NCBI GenBank assembly: GCA_022749755.1
Contig: CM040449.1
Location: 9,247,657 to 9,311,656 of the forward strand
DNA length: 64,000 nt
Reading direction: 5' to 3'
Origin: Azadirachta indica
Taxonomy: Eukaryota > Streptophyta > Magnoliopsida > Sapindales > Meliaceae
The position numbers and the translations under genes were made by a program. The notes below the pieces were generated by a model that was given only the letters and a program-made list of their open reading frames with translations, did not search any database and had not been told where the DNA came from. This document shows positions 46,097 to 59,134 of this stretch, piece after piece. Position 1 is the stretch's first letter. Each line of letters starts with the position of its first letter.

Positions 46097-47850
46097 AACG
46101 TCCTTAATTCTAAGAAATTTCAACAGAATTTCTACTACAATGGAGTATACGTCAAATATGTAATCCTGTAAGTTTTAAAATTTCGCTCTAAATACTTCCA
46201 ATAAAATTAAATACCGACTATTTCATTTTATTACTTAACAAAATATAATCAGTTCCATGACTTCTAAAATTCAAGCACAAGCATGGGAATTACATCAAAA
46301 TCATACATTATAAAATCCTACTCCTATAATTACACATAATTTTTAAAAGTAGCAAAATCTTGGTCTTAGAATATCCTTTATCTTCTACTTACAAACCTCC
46401 AGCATTGTCTAAGCTTGAAAAGTAAGGATGAGTTAATGTCCAATAGATATTTATATACATAAGCAGTTTTAAAATTTGTAATAAATAAGTTTGAACAAAA
46501 AAACACTTTTTACTTTCTAACAAAAAGCATAGTAGAATATTAAATCAAAATTTCAATTTCAATATTCATGTAAATAACGTAAAACACATAATTCTATTAA
46601 AAAAAATTTCATAAATTTTGTGTTTGCATACTTTATAGAATATTGTTTCAAAAGACTGCTACCTCGAAAATTGGCCATGCGTACTTTAGGGACATTATTT
46701 TCAGAGATCGTCATTCCATAAAAAATAATCTTTAGGGGCATTATTCCCAAGGACCATTGCCCCAACAAAAATAACTTTTAGGGGCATTATTACCAAGGGT
46801 TGTTGCCCCAAACACCGGTGTCGCGTAACAACAACAATCATGACTTCTTATTTATTAATTCATTGTACAATATTTTCATACAAACCTTATATTTATGAAA
46901 ATACGTGTGTTGATACAATTTTCTCACTGTATTTGTAAATTTCACATTCATATGAAAATTATTATTTAAATCCAATTCAAAAAACAATTAATTGGATCAA
47001 TATGTGGTGATTCAGGAATTTCATACATATTTATCAAAATATCAACTGTAATTAAACACTCTGCTTTTCAGTTTTAAAACTAAAATCCACTAAATGCATA
47101 TAAATACCTACTTGACATACGCATGATAATTTTTATGCCTTTATTGGTTTGTCCTTCTCCTCCCAATCATCTGCTAATACCAATTTAATAATTAATAATG
47201 AATGATGATCCAAAAATTCAAATATAGTTATCTAAAATGTATATATATATATATTTAAACATATATTTATATACTAATAGTTTAATTTTCTACAACTAAA
47301 TGAAATAATATACTAATATTTAAAATTAAAATTAATCATCTAAAATATAAAATTCAAGCCAAACCTCTTTTCTTTTTCCTTTCTTTCTTTTCCTTCCTTT
47401 CATGATTTCGTTTCCTGCCTTTAGTTTCCAATTTGCGAAGGCAAGGTTATATATATATATATATATATATATAGTTATATTAGTTTACCACTGCCATAAG
47501 CAACCAATCCTTTTATTATATATATATATATATATATTTATAACACCTACCACATACACGTGCTGCCCAATTCTTAAGTCAGTTTGAGGAAATGACACAT
47601 GCCCTTCTAAATTGCAATAAAATCCTTCAACTTTTCTTTTTATACCTTTCACCTATAACAAAACTTATATTATCTAATAATTTTATTTTTTTGAAATCAG
47701 AACATATTTATCTTAATAAAATCTCAAGAAAAATAAAAATAAAATAAATGTATCTACCTTATAAATTCTAAACTTTTAAATTTTCGTATGATATAAAATC
47801 GATATACCCAACATATGTATTTTGTTTAAAATAAGAATTCGGACATTACA
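46097..47850 (-). repeat. Gypsy 3' LTR, minus orientation
   Basis: The ends are TGTAACGTCC (46097) and GGACATTACA (47850), i.e. TG...CA with a 10-base near-perfect terminal inversion. Immediately inside lies the purine-rich AGTAAAGAGAT (minus strand) and the end of pol. It contains repeats of AGGGGCATTATT near 46740-46790 and the two TA microsatellites. About 1.75 kb, a plausible size for a Tekay/Del-like LTR. Confidence 0.65.
47445..47540. repeat. Two (TA)n microsatellites
   Basis: Uninterrupted TA runs at about 47447-47472 and 47517-47538, inside the LTR. The open frame over them is an Ile/Tyr artefact. Confidence 0.85.
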
Positions 47851-48240
47851 ATCTCTTTACTTGAAAGAAAATTTGGTCCTCGAAATTTACATACCTGATC
47901 GAAATAATTTTAGGTATTGGGATCGCATTCGATCTTCAAGCACCTATGTAGCTTCCTCCATTCCATGATATCTCCACGAAACCTTCACCAATCGGATAAT
48001 TTTTTGTGAAGAACTTCTTCTTTATGATCAAAGATTTAAACGGGCTTCTCTTCATAAGAAACATTCTTATTCAAATCTTTAAGCATTGAGACATGAAAAA
48101 CATCGTGGATTTGTGATAGCTGAGGAGGTAAGGCTAATTTATAAGATACTTGACCAATTCATTCCAAAATCTCAAAAGAACCATTAAATCTTGAGCAAGC
48201 TTCCCACTTTTCTTGAACCTGGCTATTCCAGTAAAGGTAC
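47851..48240 (-). pseudogene. Gypsy pol C-terminal end
   Basis: On the minus strand one reads YKLALPPQLSQIHDVFHVSM, then SYEEKPV and HKKLSD, and finally the RGPNF segment just before the LTR. This is the usual tail of plant gypsy integrases (the LALPP..IH.VFHVSML block). Stops and shifts interrupt it; everything upstream is missing from 48240. Confidence 0.8.
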
Positions 48241-49384
48241 CTTTACCGATGACATTTTTTGTGTTGTCAATAAAACATGAAGAAAAAATATAGGATATTA
48301 AGAGATATCTCCCTCAAGAATAAGTCAAACACAAATACCCCCTTATGTTTGAAGATAAGTCAAAGACTTTCAACGATGATAAAGTAAAAACATGAAGAAA
48401 AAAATATTAAATGCTTCTCACATTTAGCGGCAATAGTTTCGTCACTAAAGATAATCTATTGTCACCAATAGTATTGGCAGCATATCATGCCGAAATTTTG
48501 GCGACAAAATAATTTCTTTTATTAACAACAGTTAAATGTACAAGATATTGATCTAATATATATGTTCTTGCAATGTTATATTCATTCAAGTTGGTATACT
48601 TGATTTTTTTTTTGGCTCTATAGACTTTTTGAACCTAAAGAAAACTTGAGAATAAGACTGAATCTTGGACATCATAGTCATGGTAGCATGATCTTCTAAT
48701 GTTTTAGTAGTTTTTAAGCAAACCAAAGTGTTGTTTATGATGTTGGTAGACATTAAATTGCCTTTTCATTTAGCGTCTTGAGTTATTTTATTTTATTGAC
48801 ACTTAAAATAAAAGTCAGCCTTAGCATTAAGAAAATGTGCTTTCTAATTTTCTTTTTATAATGTCATGGTGACTTGCAATATTAAATACAAATAGATCAA
48901 TACAAAAGGACATAAAGACATATTCAACAATTATTATGTTTCTATGCATTCATATAACAATTGTAATGATTTAAATTGTTTCCTTTTCTTTATGCATGTT
49001 TCTTTGTTTCACTGGTAGTGATGAGACTAAACTAGATAATTTCTATATATTCATTATTCATGATTCTGTAACATTGGACATGGTTAATGTGTGCATACAC
49101 TTGAGGACTTAATGTTTGTTTAGGTTGTATTTATATTGCATACTTAAATTAGACCACCATTATGTATTTGAAATACATTTTCCTTGTCTTTACTTCTATA
49201 AACATTAAGTCCTGTATTTGGTTCATTAGCTTTATAGTTTTTCTTTTAATTAGAATGAATTCAAATAGGGAAGGGACTTTTAAAACCAAAGCGGATTAAG
49301 GACAAAAATGAAGGAAACCAATATGTCTTTATTTAGTATATCCAGTAACTATTTAAGTACATTTATACATTTTGTACTTGTTTA
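48241..49384. other. Unclassified non-coding stretch
   Basis: No gene recognised. Around 48425-48525 short units such as GGCGACAAAATA, GTCACCAATAG and TTCGTCACTAAAG resemble the sub-terminal repeats of plant CACTA elements, but I found no CACTA ends. Confidence 0.35.
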
Positions 49385-50330
49385 TGACTACGTAATTTGC
49401 AATTATACGGACTCGTAACAAGTAATATAATGATAAAAAAGGATGTCGAATCCATGAGAATTGAGTTTTTCGAATTCTAAACTAAGCACTGTAGCTATTG
49501 TAAGTTGACTTTATCCAAGCCATTCTTACTTTAAGAGATGAAACTAACAAAAATAACAAAATATAATCACTAATCTACTGCTAGGATCAATAATATAAGA
49601 AATGGAATCAAAATTGAGTGTATGTAAAATGATATGAAAATGGTCCTAGGGCCTTGACTTCACCTAATTATCACCGTGTTTCTTCTAATTAGTGATTGCT
49701 AATGCTTTGTGATTCAGTTCACTAATCATAGGTTATAAACTGACCTTGTTCTTTCTCCTCAGTGTTGAACAAGGTCCTATGTATAACTAACTTAGTTAAC
49801 ATCTCTATCTGACTCGATTAATCATATGTTTATTTAGCTTAACTCGTTATTAATTATTGAGGATTTAATTACCTCTCGGTCTCTTGATATCCTAAATATT
49901 AATTTGATTATTTAGACATTGATCTTCTTCTGGACTCACAATGATCTAATAAATAAATTAATCTCTCCCAAGTAATAATTCATTCATTGACAATCAACTA
50001 ATTTATCCAACAACAAATTAGAAACATTAAGGACAAGGAAAACACAAATGAATGAAGCATATTAGCATTAATAAAATCTCAATCAATCAAAACTTCATTC
50101 AATTGGATTATATCTAGACCCTAGAACATAGAGTTTAGCCTAACATAATGCATTCCATATTCAAATTCATCATGAAATTCATAATTCTAAAATTAATCGA
50201 AATAGTGATAATAAAATGAAATGCAAGACAAATTAAAGAGTTAAAGAGAAAAACTAGTTTAATTGATGCTTTGAGCTTGCTAATTTGGCCATCCAAAGTT
50301 GATTCGACGGCTGAAAATAGCTCAAAGATA
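49385..50330 (-). repeat. Tat/Athila-type LTR fragment
   Basis: Matches 59145-60080 in the same orientation (shared CTTGACTTCAC, TTCACTAATCATAGG and ATCCTAAATATTAAT). The second copy sits beside a tRNA-Asp-type primer site, which identifies both as LTRs. No internal region remains here. Confidence 0.6.
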
Positions 50331-51439
50331 CCAATTAGCTAGCACAAGGTGAGAATGCACGGGGCAAAAGGCACAAGCGCACCATGTTTTTTGCTTGAGG
50401 AGGGTAGGCACATGGTGAAATAGCGCTAACGTGCCACCTTCTCGGTCTTGAAGGGTTGAAATGATAAGCTTGTTAGTCACCCGTGCCATGCTTGCTATCC
50501 TTGAAAAGATTTGAATGTCTAGTATATTAAGTTTGGAAATAGGTGATTCATAAGTAAAATCCTCATTTATCAATAGTGAATCGATGTTTGATGGATATTT
50601 TAGATTCATGAATAGATTATGCAAACATAATATGCATTCATTTTTTAACTTGCAACCTACTGGGAAATTTATTCCATGTAGGTTTCTAGATATCACTTTA
50701 CCGAAGATGAGTATAGTAATCCTTCGTACCTGAGTTACAGAACTATTTGACAGATGAGGGTTATAGGTGATAAGTTTACATTTTGCTTTTAGATATTGAT
50801 TTATCTATCTTGTTCAATTGTATTTGCTTTAGTTTTGGATGTCCCTTTAGATGTTGCTTGATAATTTTTAGTGCTTACGCATTAGGAACATATGAAGTAA
50901 CCCTTTTTTATCTTTCTAATGAGCAATTGTTTGCTCCAATATTAGTTTTTTCTATAAATAATGGGTGTACCAAGCAAATATTAATATGCACTACCCTTGC
51001 CCTAGTATAAAGTATGGTTGATTGAAAGAAATCTCATCTAAGTTTTGTCTCAACAGATCTAGTGAAATCACAACATTACTTATAATGAAGTAAGTTGTTA
51101 ATCTAGTCCTTAAGGTTGACTTTCTTTTTTATTGATGTAATGTGCTAGCTAGTTAAAACACATGCAGTTGATTTATGTCTTTAGCATAAGTGGTTGTTCC
51201 AATAAAATATTAAAAGTTTCTATTCCTTATGAAACATTCACAAGTTGAGTTGAGCATTATCCTTGCTTATTTTCTTTGATTTTGAAAAAGAAAAATCTAT
51301 AATGTATTTTTAATGACCAATCCAAATATTGTATACAATGGAATAAGTTTTTGATTATAATGGTTCAAGTTTTATTTTCTTTGCTATTTGTGTAATTGCG
51401 TTACTATAATTCTTATATTGATCAGTCATAAAAATTCTT
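50331..51439. other. Unclassified non-coding stretch
   Basis: A 124-codon minus-strand frame at 50322-50696 shows no domain and overlaps the LTR-like edge; I do not call it a gene. Nothing else recognised. Confidence 0.4.
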
Positions 51440-51720
51440 TGATATGATACAAACACTTAGCTTATGTCCACTCCTTCAAGCTCCATTTAAAGATTTCACT
51501 AAAAATCAAGACTTGATCCTACAAGATTTCAATTACAAACAAGGAATTATGGTACCTTTTAACCTTTACGAGTATTTGCTCACCCCAAACACTCAAACAA
51601 GGGAATGTGGTATCTAAATAGATGATGATGATGATGGTGCAACATCGATGATGATTTTCAATTAGAATGTGACATATATTCCAGCTAACATTAATTGTTA
51701 TTGTGGGCATAGATTTATCT
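51440..51720 (-). repeat. SIRE-like copia LTR fragment
   Basis: Matches part of the LTR at 61721-62996 (about 61875-62160) in the same orientation: CTTGATCCTACAAGA, TATGGTACC-like and CTCACCCCAAACACTCAAAC segments. Both ends are truncated. Confidence 0.6.
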
Positions 51721-52259
51721 ACTTCTTTTTATTTTATGGTCATAAAATTACAGAAATCACATGATCCTCCACCCCACCACTTTTCTTTTCTTTTCTTTTA
51801 TCTTCACTTCTTTTATCTTATCTTCATTCTTATCTATAAGTTTTAACATATTTATTCCTGACCAATAAATATAATTAAAGAGAGAAAATAATAGATTTAG
51901 TTTTTTATTGACTCTGATGCATATGCATACATATAATAATATAATATATTCCAGTTTGGAAAGTCAAGCCGCTTGTTGATATTTTTTTCTTTTTCCTTTC
52001 TTTTAAGAGTTTATAATTCACTTAATTTAATTAACTTTGTCTTTAGTAAGTGGATCTAAGATTATGAGTTTTTGAAATTGTATGTATATTGAAGAGATGA
52101 TTTGCCCTATCTGCTTTTGTATGAAAAGTTACTTAATTCTTCTTACTTTGTCAAGTTCCACTAGATAGTGGATTTCTTGTTATGAACTACCATATGACCT
52201 AGAAATTGAAATCTCTTTTTTGTATCAATACTTTGATTGAAGAAGCAGGAACCCTGAAG
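51721..52259. other. AT-rich spacer
   Basis: Contains a CTTTT/TCTTT-rich run near 51780-51830. No gene seen. Confidence 0.4.
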
Positions 52260-52465
52260 GTGACTATTGTCTTCTTTCTTTTATTTTTTTAAAATTTAAG
52301 GAGGGTACGCTAATATTACATCTCACCTACTACAATTTAATAATATTAAAAGATATTTAACTACTACACAAATAACATAAGAAATGACATCACACTTATT
52401 CCTATATGTAATAACATCATATATTTTTTGGACTTGCATTATTGTTTATTAGGTTGCTGCATCAA
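52260..52465 (-). repeat. Partial 3' LTR of the degraded gypsy element
   Basis: Similar to 26290-26595 and 58210-58445 (ACATCTCACCTACTAC, then TTAATAATATT). Its inner edge reads TTGCTGCATCAATTTTTTCCC, the complement of the family's TGATGCA LTR start. Confidence 0.55.
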
Positions 52466-54364
52466 TTTTTTCCCTTGTGCAAAACAATTCATCCTCAAGT
52501 TGGTCATGGTATTGGTACAATTACATGGCTTTCTGGTAGATCAATGATATATTCATCATGATTAATCTCCTAAAGAATATGAAAAGGGAAAATCTTCTTT
52601 TGCTTAAGCTTATTGTATTCCTCAATTGAAACTTGTCTTCTATTTAAATGAATCATTACAAGATCGCCCCCATTAAATGCTTTAAACCTTCTATGTTTGC
52701 CAGCAACATACTCGTACTTCACAGCCAATTCTTCTAACTTTTTTTTTTTTATTCTTTATGGATATTGGTCACTTTATTGATCAAATGATTAGCAACGATA
52801 CTCATTCTTGTTAGTTTTAGTAAAGAAACCAAGTCTATGGTATGCAAAAAAGGGTAAATTAACAATTTCAAATGGAGATTTACCATTGGAATGATTTGGC
52901 ACGTTGTTGTTTGCAAATTCAACTTGTGATGGGACATTATCGTGCTATTGTGGATTTTCTTTAACCAAGCATCAGCAAACTATTGTCCAATGTGTGATTG
53001 TGATCTTAATTACCTATTTGTCTGTGGATGATAATTGCTACTAAATTGTTAAGTTGTATCAAGTCTTTTCCATAAGGTACACAAAAAATGACTTAAAAAT
53101 TTGTTATCACGGTAAGATATTATATTATCTTCAGCAACCCATGTAGATAAATAAAAGAATAGTTGAGCAATATGAGTAACATTTGATGTTTCTTGCATGC
53201 CATTAAATGAACTATTTTAGAAAATCGATCAATAATCAACAAAGATAGAATCTGAACCTTATTATATTTGCAGTAATGCCAAAATGAAATCCATGGATAA
53301 ATCTTCCTAATGAGCATCAGGAATAGGATTTGACGTTTAGAGTTTGGTATTTTGAGCTTGTTCCTTTGGTAGTCTGACATGTGTAACAACGTTTAACAAA
53401 CTGCTCAACATCAAGCTTGAGATGTGGCCCAAAATATTGAGCTTCTATTAATAAAATGGTTTTATTACATTTATATGTGCTGTAAGTCCTCTAATGTGCA
53501 GCTTTTGAAAGATGTGATCCCTAAATAATCCTTGAGGAATACATAAATGATTTCTAAAGAATAGAAAATCATCATATATTCAGTGCTTATCTATAGCTCC
53601 ATTTATGCATTTTTGCCAATCATCTTTAAAATTTTCATCTTCTACATATAAATCCTTTGAATAATCAAATTCGATGATTTCATTTTGAATGATAGTCAGC
53701 AACATGATTCGATGACTTACTGCATCATCGATTTTATTCAATTAGCCAAATTTATGTCAAAAAGAAAAAGTAAACTTGTGGATGTAGGCAATCCATCGAG
53801 CATGCATCCATTTCACCTTTGAAGAATTGTTGAGATCCTTGATAGCCTAATGGTTAGTATTGAGGATGAATTTTTTCTGCTCCAAGTATGACTCTTATTA
53901 TCGTAACGTGCAAACAACTGTATATAATTCTTATTCATAAGTTGATTATGATTACTTTTGTCATGCTTTACTGAGCTTCTCATTAAAGAAGGTTATAGAC
54001 TTCATCTCTTGGGACAAAACAACTCCAAGTCCTACACCTAAAGCATTATAATCGACTTTAAAGATTTGTCAAAGTTAGGTAGTGCAAGAACTAAGGCTTT
54101 TGTCAGCTTTTCCTTCAAAATTACAAAATTTTGATCATTCCAAGTAAATTATTTTTCTTTCAAATAGTCGATAAGGGATACTAAAATTTTTCATGAATCG
54201 CTTATAAAATGTTATAAGTCAATGAAAGATTTGAACCTCAGAAATTCACTTTGGTGTAGGATATTCATGGATAGGTTCACCTTTTCTTGATCTACATTAA
54301 TTCCCCTTTGAACTTTAGCAAAGCCTAAAAAAAGTCAAGCTTTTAGTTATAAAACTGCATTTCT
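52466..54364 (-). pseudogene. Gypsy integrase and RNase H remnants
   Basis: Integrase: CYTCQTTKG-like finger end near 53380, then HGFHFGI where MDFVLGL is expected, DRFSKIVHLMACKK near 53220, and AYNNVPN.SNG.SPFE-like sequence near 52880. RNase H pieces lie around 53840-54110. Broken by many stops and shifts. Confidence 0.7.
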
Positions 54365-55000
54365 TCAAGTTCGTGCATAACTTGTTTTCTTGAAGCACTT
54401 TGAAAACTTTTGTAAAGTTTCATAGTCTTCTTCACTTTGACTATAGACTAAACTGTCATCAAAATAAACAACAACAAATTTTCCAATGAAAGACAGGAAT
54501 ACCTGATTCATTAGTCTCATAAAGGTACTTGGTGCATTAGCTAGACCAAACAGCATGACCAGCCATTCAAATAATCTATCATATGTCTTAAAAGCAGTCT
54601 TCCATTCATTACCAGGCGAATACAAATTTAATTATATCCACTTTGTAGGTCAATTTTGGAAAACAATTTTGATCATCCTAACCTAGCATGAACATCATCT
54701 AGTTGAGGAATGGGAAATTGTTATTGTACTATAATCTTATTAATGGCTCGACTATTAACACAGAGTCTCAAGACTTCATCTTTCTTTAGGGTCAGAAGTT
54801 CGGGTACAACAACGGGGCTTATACTCTCTCAAACTAAATATTTCTTCAAGAGATCTTCTATTTGCCCTTGCAAACTTTTGTATTCTTTAGGACTCATGCA
54901 GTGATGTGGCAAATTTGGCAAGCTTGCTTTTGGAACAAAGTTAATGTGTGTTGAAATATCCCTCAAAAGTGGTGGCCTAGAAGGTAACTCATTTGGAACA
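54365..55000 (-). pseudogene. Gypsy reverse transcriptase remnant
   Basis: Open over 54365-54625 with [34 protein letters not shown] and the active site YFDD at 54455-54466 ([12 protein letters not shown]). Upstream, degraded, is the HHCMSPKEYKSLQ-type block near 54850-54905. Confidence 0.8.
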
Positions 55001-56560
55001 TTGTCCTTGAGCTCTGATAGTAGATTTTAAACTTATTCTAATACATTGTGTGAAACAAAATTTTCTTTGTGCAATAAAAGAAAGTTGTTTATGACCTTTG
55101 AGCATGTTCGATTGTTTGGTTGCTTCATCAAGGCAAGAATAATCTTTAAGTTTGTTTTCTAGAAGCTGTATGTCTTACTTCTCCCATTATGCATTGTATT
55201 TAAGTCGAACTACAATGAATGCCTAAGTAACATGTGATAAGCATTATATTAACATCATATATTACCTTATTTTTTGTATTTGTCGATGAAGAAAGGTGTT
55301 TGACATTACTATGTAACCATCATTTCGCCAACATCTTTGATGCATCCAATACAATATGAGGTAGAATGTGGTTGGGTTAGTAGCTACTATTTGTCAACCA
55401 TAGTCTTGGACATTATATTCTCACTACTCCCATTATTGATGATAAGATTACACATCAATTAACTAATCAGGTTTTGAAGATATTCTTGCATCGTATATCT
55501 CGTTCCTTCTTCGATGTATACATCAGTTGTCTTCATACTAAGGAAACACCTTCATCTTCATAGGTATCTTCTAGGTCTACTTCCATTTCGTACCCCTTTT
55601 AACCTCATCATCAATTATGGCCAAATTAATTAGTTTGCTTTGATATTGATTATAATAATAACCTTCTATCCACATTGATGACATTTATTGCCCTTTAGAA
55701 CTACATAAAGGTTTTTTGAATTGGTCTTATTATTAGTTGATTCTCTTTGTGATCGTGTAGTTGGTTGGGCTTCAAATGGATTTACCCTAGGATCCTTATC
55801 ATATGGCTTTGCTATTAGTTTCCCTTTGCTTAAATCTTGTCTTTGAGGTGGTATAGAAGATTGTGAAGACATAAGATTGCGAGTCCCTTTTCTGTTGAAT
55901 TATGCTCTAATCTTTAATGCAAGTTAAAGGGCATTAGAAAGATTGTTGTGTGATTATTTGAACACCTCACCTTGTATGTTGGCTCGAAGTCCATCAATAA
56001 ATCTTGAAATTCTTTGATCTTCATATTCTTGAATATCCACATGTTTAGCAAATTTGTGAAACTCAATGATATACTCTTAAACTGTTCACACTTGTCAACA
56101 ATGTTGATAGCTTTTGAAAAGTATTTGTTCATAATTTGAAGGTAGAAAGTATTCATCCATCAACTATTTCATGTGCCTCTAAGTTTGAACTATATTCTTT
56201 CCTTGTTGAATTTGGGTTGCTTATAATGAGTTCCACTAAGTTAATGCTTCTCTTTCAAGCCAGTAAGCTACCAACTTGACCTTTATATGCTCTTCAATTT
56301 CCTAATAGTAAAAAAAACAGTCAATCGAGAAATTTCTCAATCACAAATAGGCCATCAAATTACAAAATTTCAATCTTCATACAATAGTTGTTTTGTCGAG
56401 GTACTTGGTTGTCTCTCTATATAATTGGTACTTCGTCTTCATCACTTGTATTGTCATCTTGAACAAACTAATTTCTTGAATTTTGAAGATTTCACGAGGA
56501 ATATTAGACCCTATCAGAATATTAACTTCATATTTAACTTCAATTCACCTTTGTTGTTAA
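55001..56560 (-). pseudogene. Gypsy gag and protease region remnants
   Basis: Minus-strand frames 55914-56156 and 55666-55872 fit gag: a capsid-like part with IKEFQDLLMDF and a later Gln/Arg/Lys-rich part running into KCHQCG, the start of a CCHC knuckle. The gag start (about 56390-56560, acidic DED-rich) matches 25991-26289. The protease motif was not recognised. Confidence 0.6.
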
Positions 56561-57702
56561 TGTTGACCTTGAGATCACACGAATTCAGATTTTGATGATT
56601 ACAAAATACGCCGTCCAATCTGAGAAGAGAAAAAGAAATCAAATTCAAATTAAAGTCTCAAGATATAAGTGCGGTAACTTTTTATATTTTCATAAATATA
56701 GACTTGTATGTAATTGTGTATGATGATTTTGTGAAGCTGAAGATTCCTTCTAAATTTCTTTAATTGGATTAAAATTTAACTTTTTAATATCTTCGCTTCA
56801 ACTAATTTTCAAAAGTTTAAAATATGAAATTTGGACCAAAGTGCAAAGTTTTCAAACCCCCAAAGTGGACTAAAATGCAATATTTTCAAAACTACCAGAA
56901 AACCGGTTTAGACCAATTCGGTCGACCGAACCAGACCGGTCGGTCAACTCAGCCAGTGGCATAATGTAATGATTTGGGTCGGTCGACTGAACCAAACCAG
57001 TCAGTTAACCGAACCCTGCAAATCGATCAACCGATCTCCTATTTTTTAAACACTACTTTTTGTCACCTTCCTGGTCGACCGAACTGATACTCTTGGCCGA
57101 CCGACTTGCACAGAAATTTGAATTTTTGGGTCCCTTACGGCTAGTAACGGTTGGTTTTCTAAACTATTATAAATTAAAACTTTAAATTCCATTTATAAGT
57201 TTTGAAAAATCATTTTAAGAGCTACATATGTTATAACAACATCAAGCAACATTATTTTGAGATACAAATCATCATATACATGCTAGGATCTCCAAGGGTT
57301 TTCATTTTTATCATCTTCAATTGAGGAGATTAATCTTGTAAGTGTACATTTTAATTATATTTCTATTTTTGTTGTAAAAAAGTGAAAGAGGAAGGTCTTT
57401 CACTAGGTTAAAAGTTGTGAGTATTTGGGGTAAGCTAAACCTTGTAAGGATTGTAGAATATTGAACACTAGGTTGTAAAATTGTGAAGTCTTGTGGAATC
57501 AAGGCTTGGTGATTGTACATACTTCAAGTGAATCTTGAAGGAGTGGATGTAGGCGGGTTGTTGTCGAACCACTATAAATTTGTGTGTTTACTTCTCTACA
57601 CTTTAAACTCCTTTACTTGTTTTGGATTATTTAAGTTGATTGTTTGCAAATCTTGTTGGAGATTTTATTAGAAACCCAATTCACCCCACGCTCTTAAGTT
57701 GG
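56561..57702 (+). repeat. SIRE-like copia LTR, plus orientation (probably solo)
   Basis: It starts TGTTGACCTTGAGATCACAC and includes the GGTCGACCGA/CCGGT repeats near 56900-57110 and the CCCAATTCACCCC end near 57680. It is the reverse-complement relative of 61721-62996. No polypurine tract precedes it and no primer site follows, so it looks like a solo LTR between gag and 5' leader of the gypsy element. The exact right end is uncertain. Confidence 0.7.
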
Positions 57703-58209
57703 TTATTATCATTTAAGAATTATTATTTTGCTTGCCAAGAAGATGTTGATTCATTGTTTTTGAATTTTGCATTCTTGTTGCAAATCTCTCTTTGGTTTAA
57801 ATCACTTGGCAAGATTCTCTATCTCACATTTTTTTTTTCACTCAAGAACTCACAAACTCTTTCTTTCTTTTTTTCTTTCTTGTTGCACTCACGAACTTAC
57901 ACTCTCTCACTTTTTTTTTTTTTCCTTAACAATACAAAACACACAAAGAAATAGTTATGATGAATGAAGCTAAGCCATCTAATAAAAGTAAATTTTACAC
58001 AGTAATGTTTAAAAGGTTTGGCCATCCAATAATATCACAAATAACATTTAGACGGTTTTGCCTTCCATTTAAATGATAAACTAGCAATAATAATGGAAAC
58101 ACAAGAAACAAAATAAAAATGATAGGATAAAGAAAAGTGGTAGATGAGGTGATGGATATGTACTCACATGAAAGCCTTGCCTGGTACAAAAATAGAATCT
58201 GATATCATT
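57703..58209 (-). other. Leader of the degraded gypsy element with primer-binding site
   Basis: T-rich non-coding sequence. The minus strand at 58195-58207 reads TGATATCAGATTC, a degraded version of the TGGTATCAGAGC primer site, two bases inside the 5' LTR. Confidence 0.55.
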
Positions 58210-58445
58210 TGATGCAATAGGTTGTTAGATTGCGCTCTAACTTGCATTTTCTAAATAAAAGTATTCTTAAAGAGAATTCTAGAGAAAAAAAACATTAAGA
58301 ACTTTTACTTAAGAATTGATACTTGTTATGCAAAATGGAATTCCACTCTTTATTTATACTTGTGAAAGGGTAAGGCTTCTCCAAAATACACAAACAAGAT
58401 TGCATCTCATCTAACACACTTTAATAATATTCTTACATGAGGGCT
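58210..58445 (-). repeat. 5' LTR of the degraded gypsy element
   Basis: Begins TGATGCAATAGG on the + coordinate. Shares CGCTCTAA, AAAGAGAATT, a TATTTATACT TATA region and GATTGCATCTCA with 26290-26595. Its outer end merges into the next element at about 58445. Confidence 0.6.
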
Positions 58446-59134
58446 CAAAAGCTTAGGAATAAAGTTATACAAGTTCATACTATCTTGCATATTATTTTGA
58501 GAATTCATCAAATCAAAATTCAGATCAATCATAACACAAAGTACATATGAATTATGAGAATAAACAATGAAACTTAGTTAGTACAAGGATAATATTATGA
58601 ACATTGCTTAACATCTCATTAATTCAAATAGACCATGCTTAAATCATTTCTAAAACTTTTTTTTGAATAAGGAAGCAACTCAAAAGATTCAAAAACAAAA
58701 AATAAACATGACCTTTTTTTTAATCATTTTTAATTTTATATATATATATATATCAACCAAAAGTAAAATTTTAAAATCTAGCCCCAAAATTAAACCTATC
58801 ATTATCTACAATGTTTGTAATAAAAAACAATGCAATGAATAGATTAAGGTAAAAGTGGAATAAAATACTTCATATATAAAGAAAGAGAAAAAGGGAAAGA
58901 TTGTACCTTAGTTGGATAACCAAATTCAAATGTCACTAAATTCAAGCTTTCTTTCTTGTACATCTTGAGTTGCCTTTCAAAAAGCACTAAGTTTAATGTA
59001 TTTAGCTAAATCCTTCAGCAAGGATTATTCAACATTAGTTATGAAAATAAAAGCTAAATTAAGATCAAGTCATTCAACCACAATATTAGGAAAAGAATTC
59101 AAAAATTTCAATCCCAGGCAACAGTGCCAAAAAC
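58446..59134 (-). other. Leader of a Tat/Athila-type element with primer-binding site
   Basis: Non-coding. At 59112-59129 the minus strand reads TGGCACTGTTGCCTGGGA, a tRNA-Asp-type primer site with four differences from the usual sequence, five bases from the LTR. The coding part of this element is absent; it was cut where the gypsy LTR begins. Confidence 0.6.

Larger units (their letters stand above)
52260..58445 (-). mobile_element. Degraded gypsy element with a nested copia LTR
   Basis: From right to left: 5' LTR (58210-58445), degraded initiator tRNA-Met primer site (58195-58207), leader, SIRE-like LTR insertion (56561 to about 57702), gag, protease region, reverse transcriptase, RNase H, integrase, and part of the 3' LTR (52260-52465). 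Domain order with integrase last is Ty3/gypsy. Same family as the two fragments at 25119-28260. Every domain is broken. Confidence 0.75.

Noticed and set aside
48420..48530. CACTA-type sub-terminal repeats
   Set aside because: Only short, imperfect units; no CACTA terminus or transposase nearby.
50322..50696. 124-codon minus-strand frame
   Set aside because: No recognisable domain; it overlaps the edge of an LTR-like repeat and has no splice or start context that supports a gene.
57640..57967. Phe/Leu/Ser-rich plus-strand frames
   Set aside because: They arise from T-rich leader sequence of the degraded gypsy element; hydrophobic runs are compositional.
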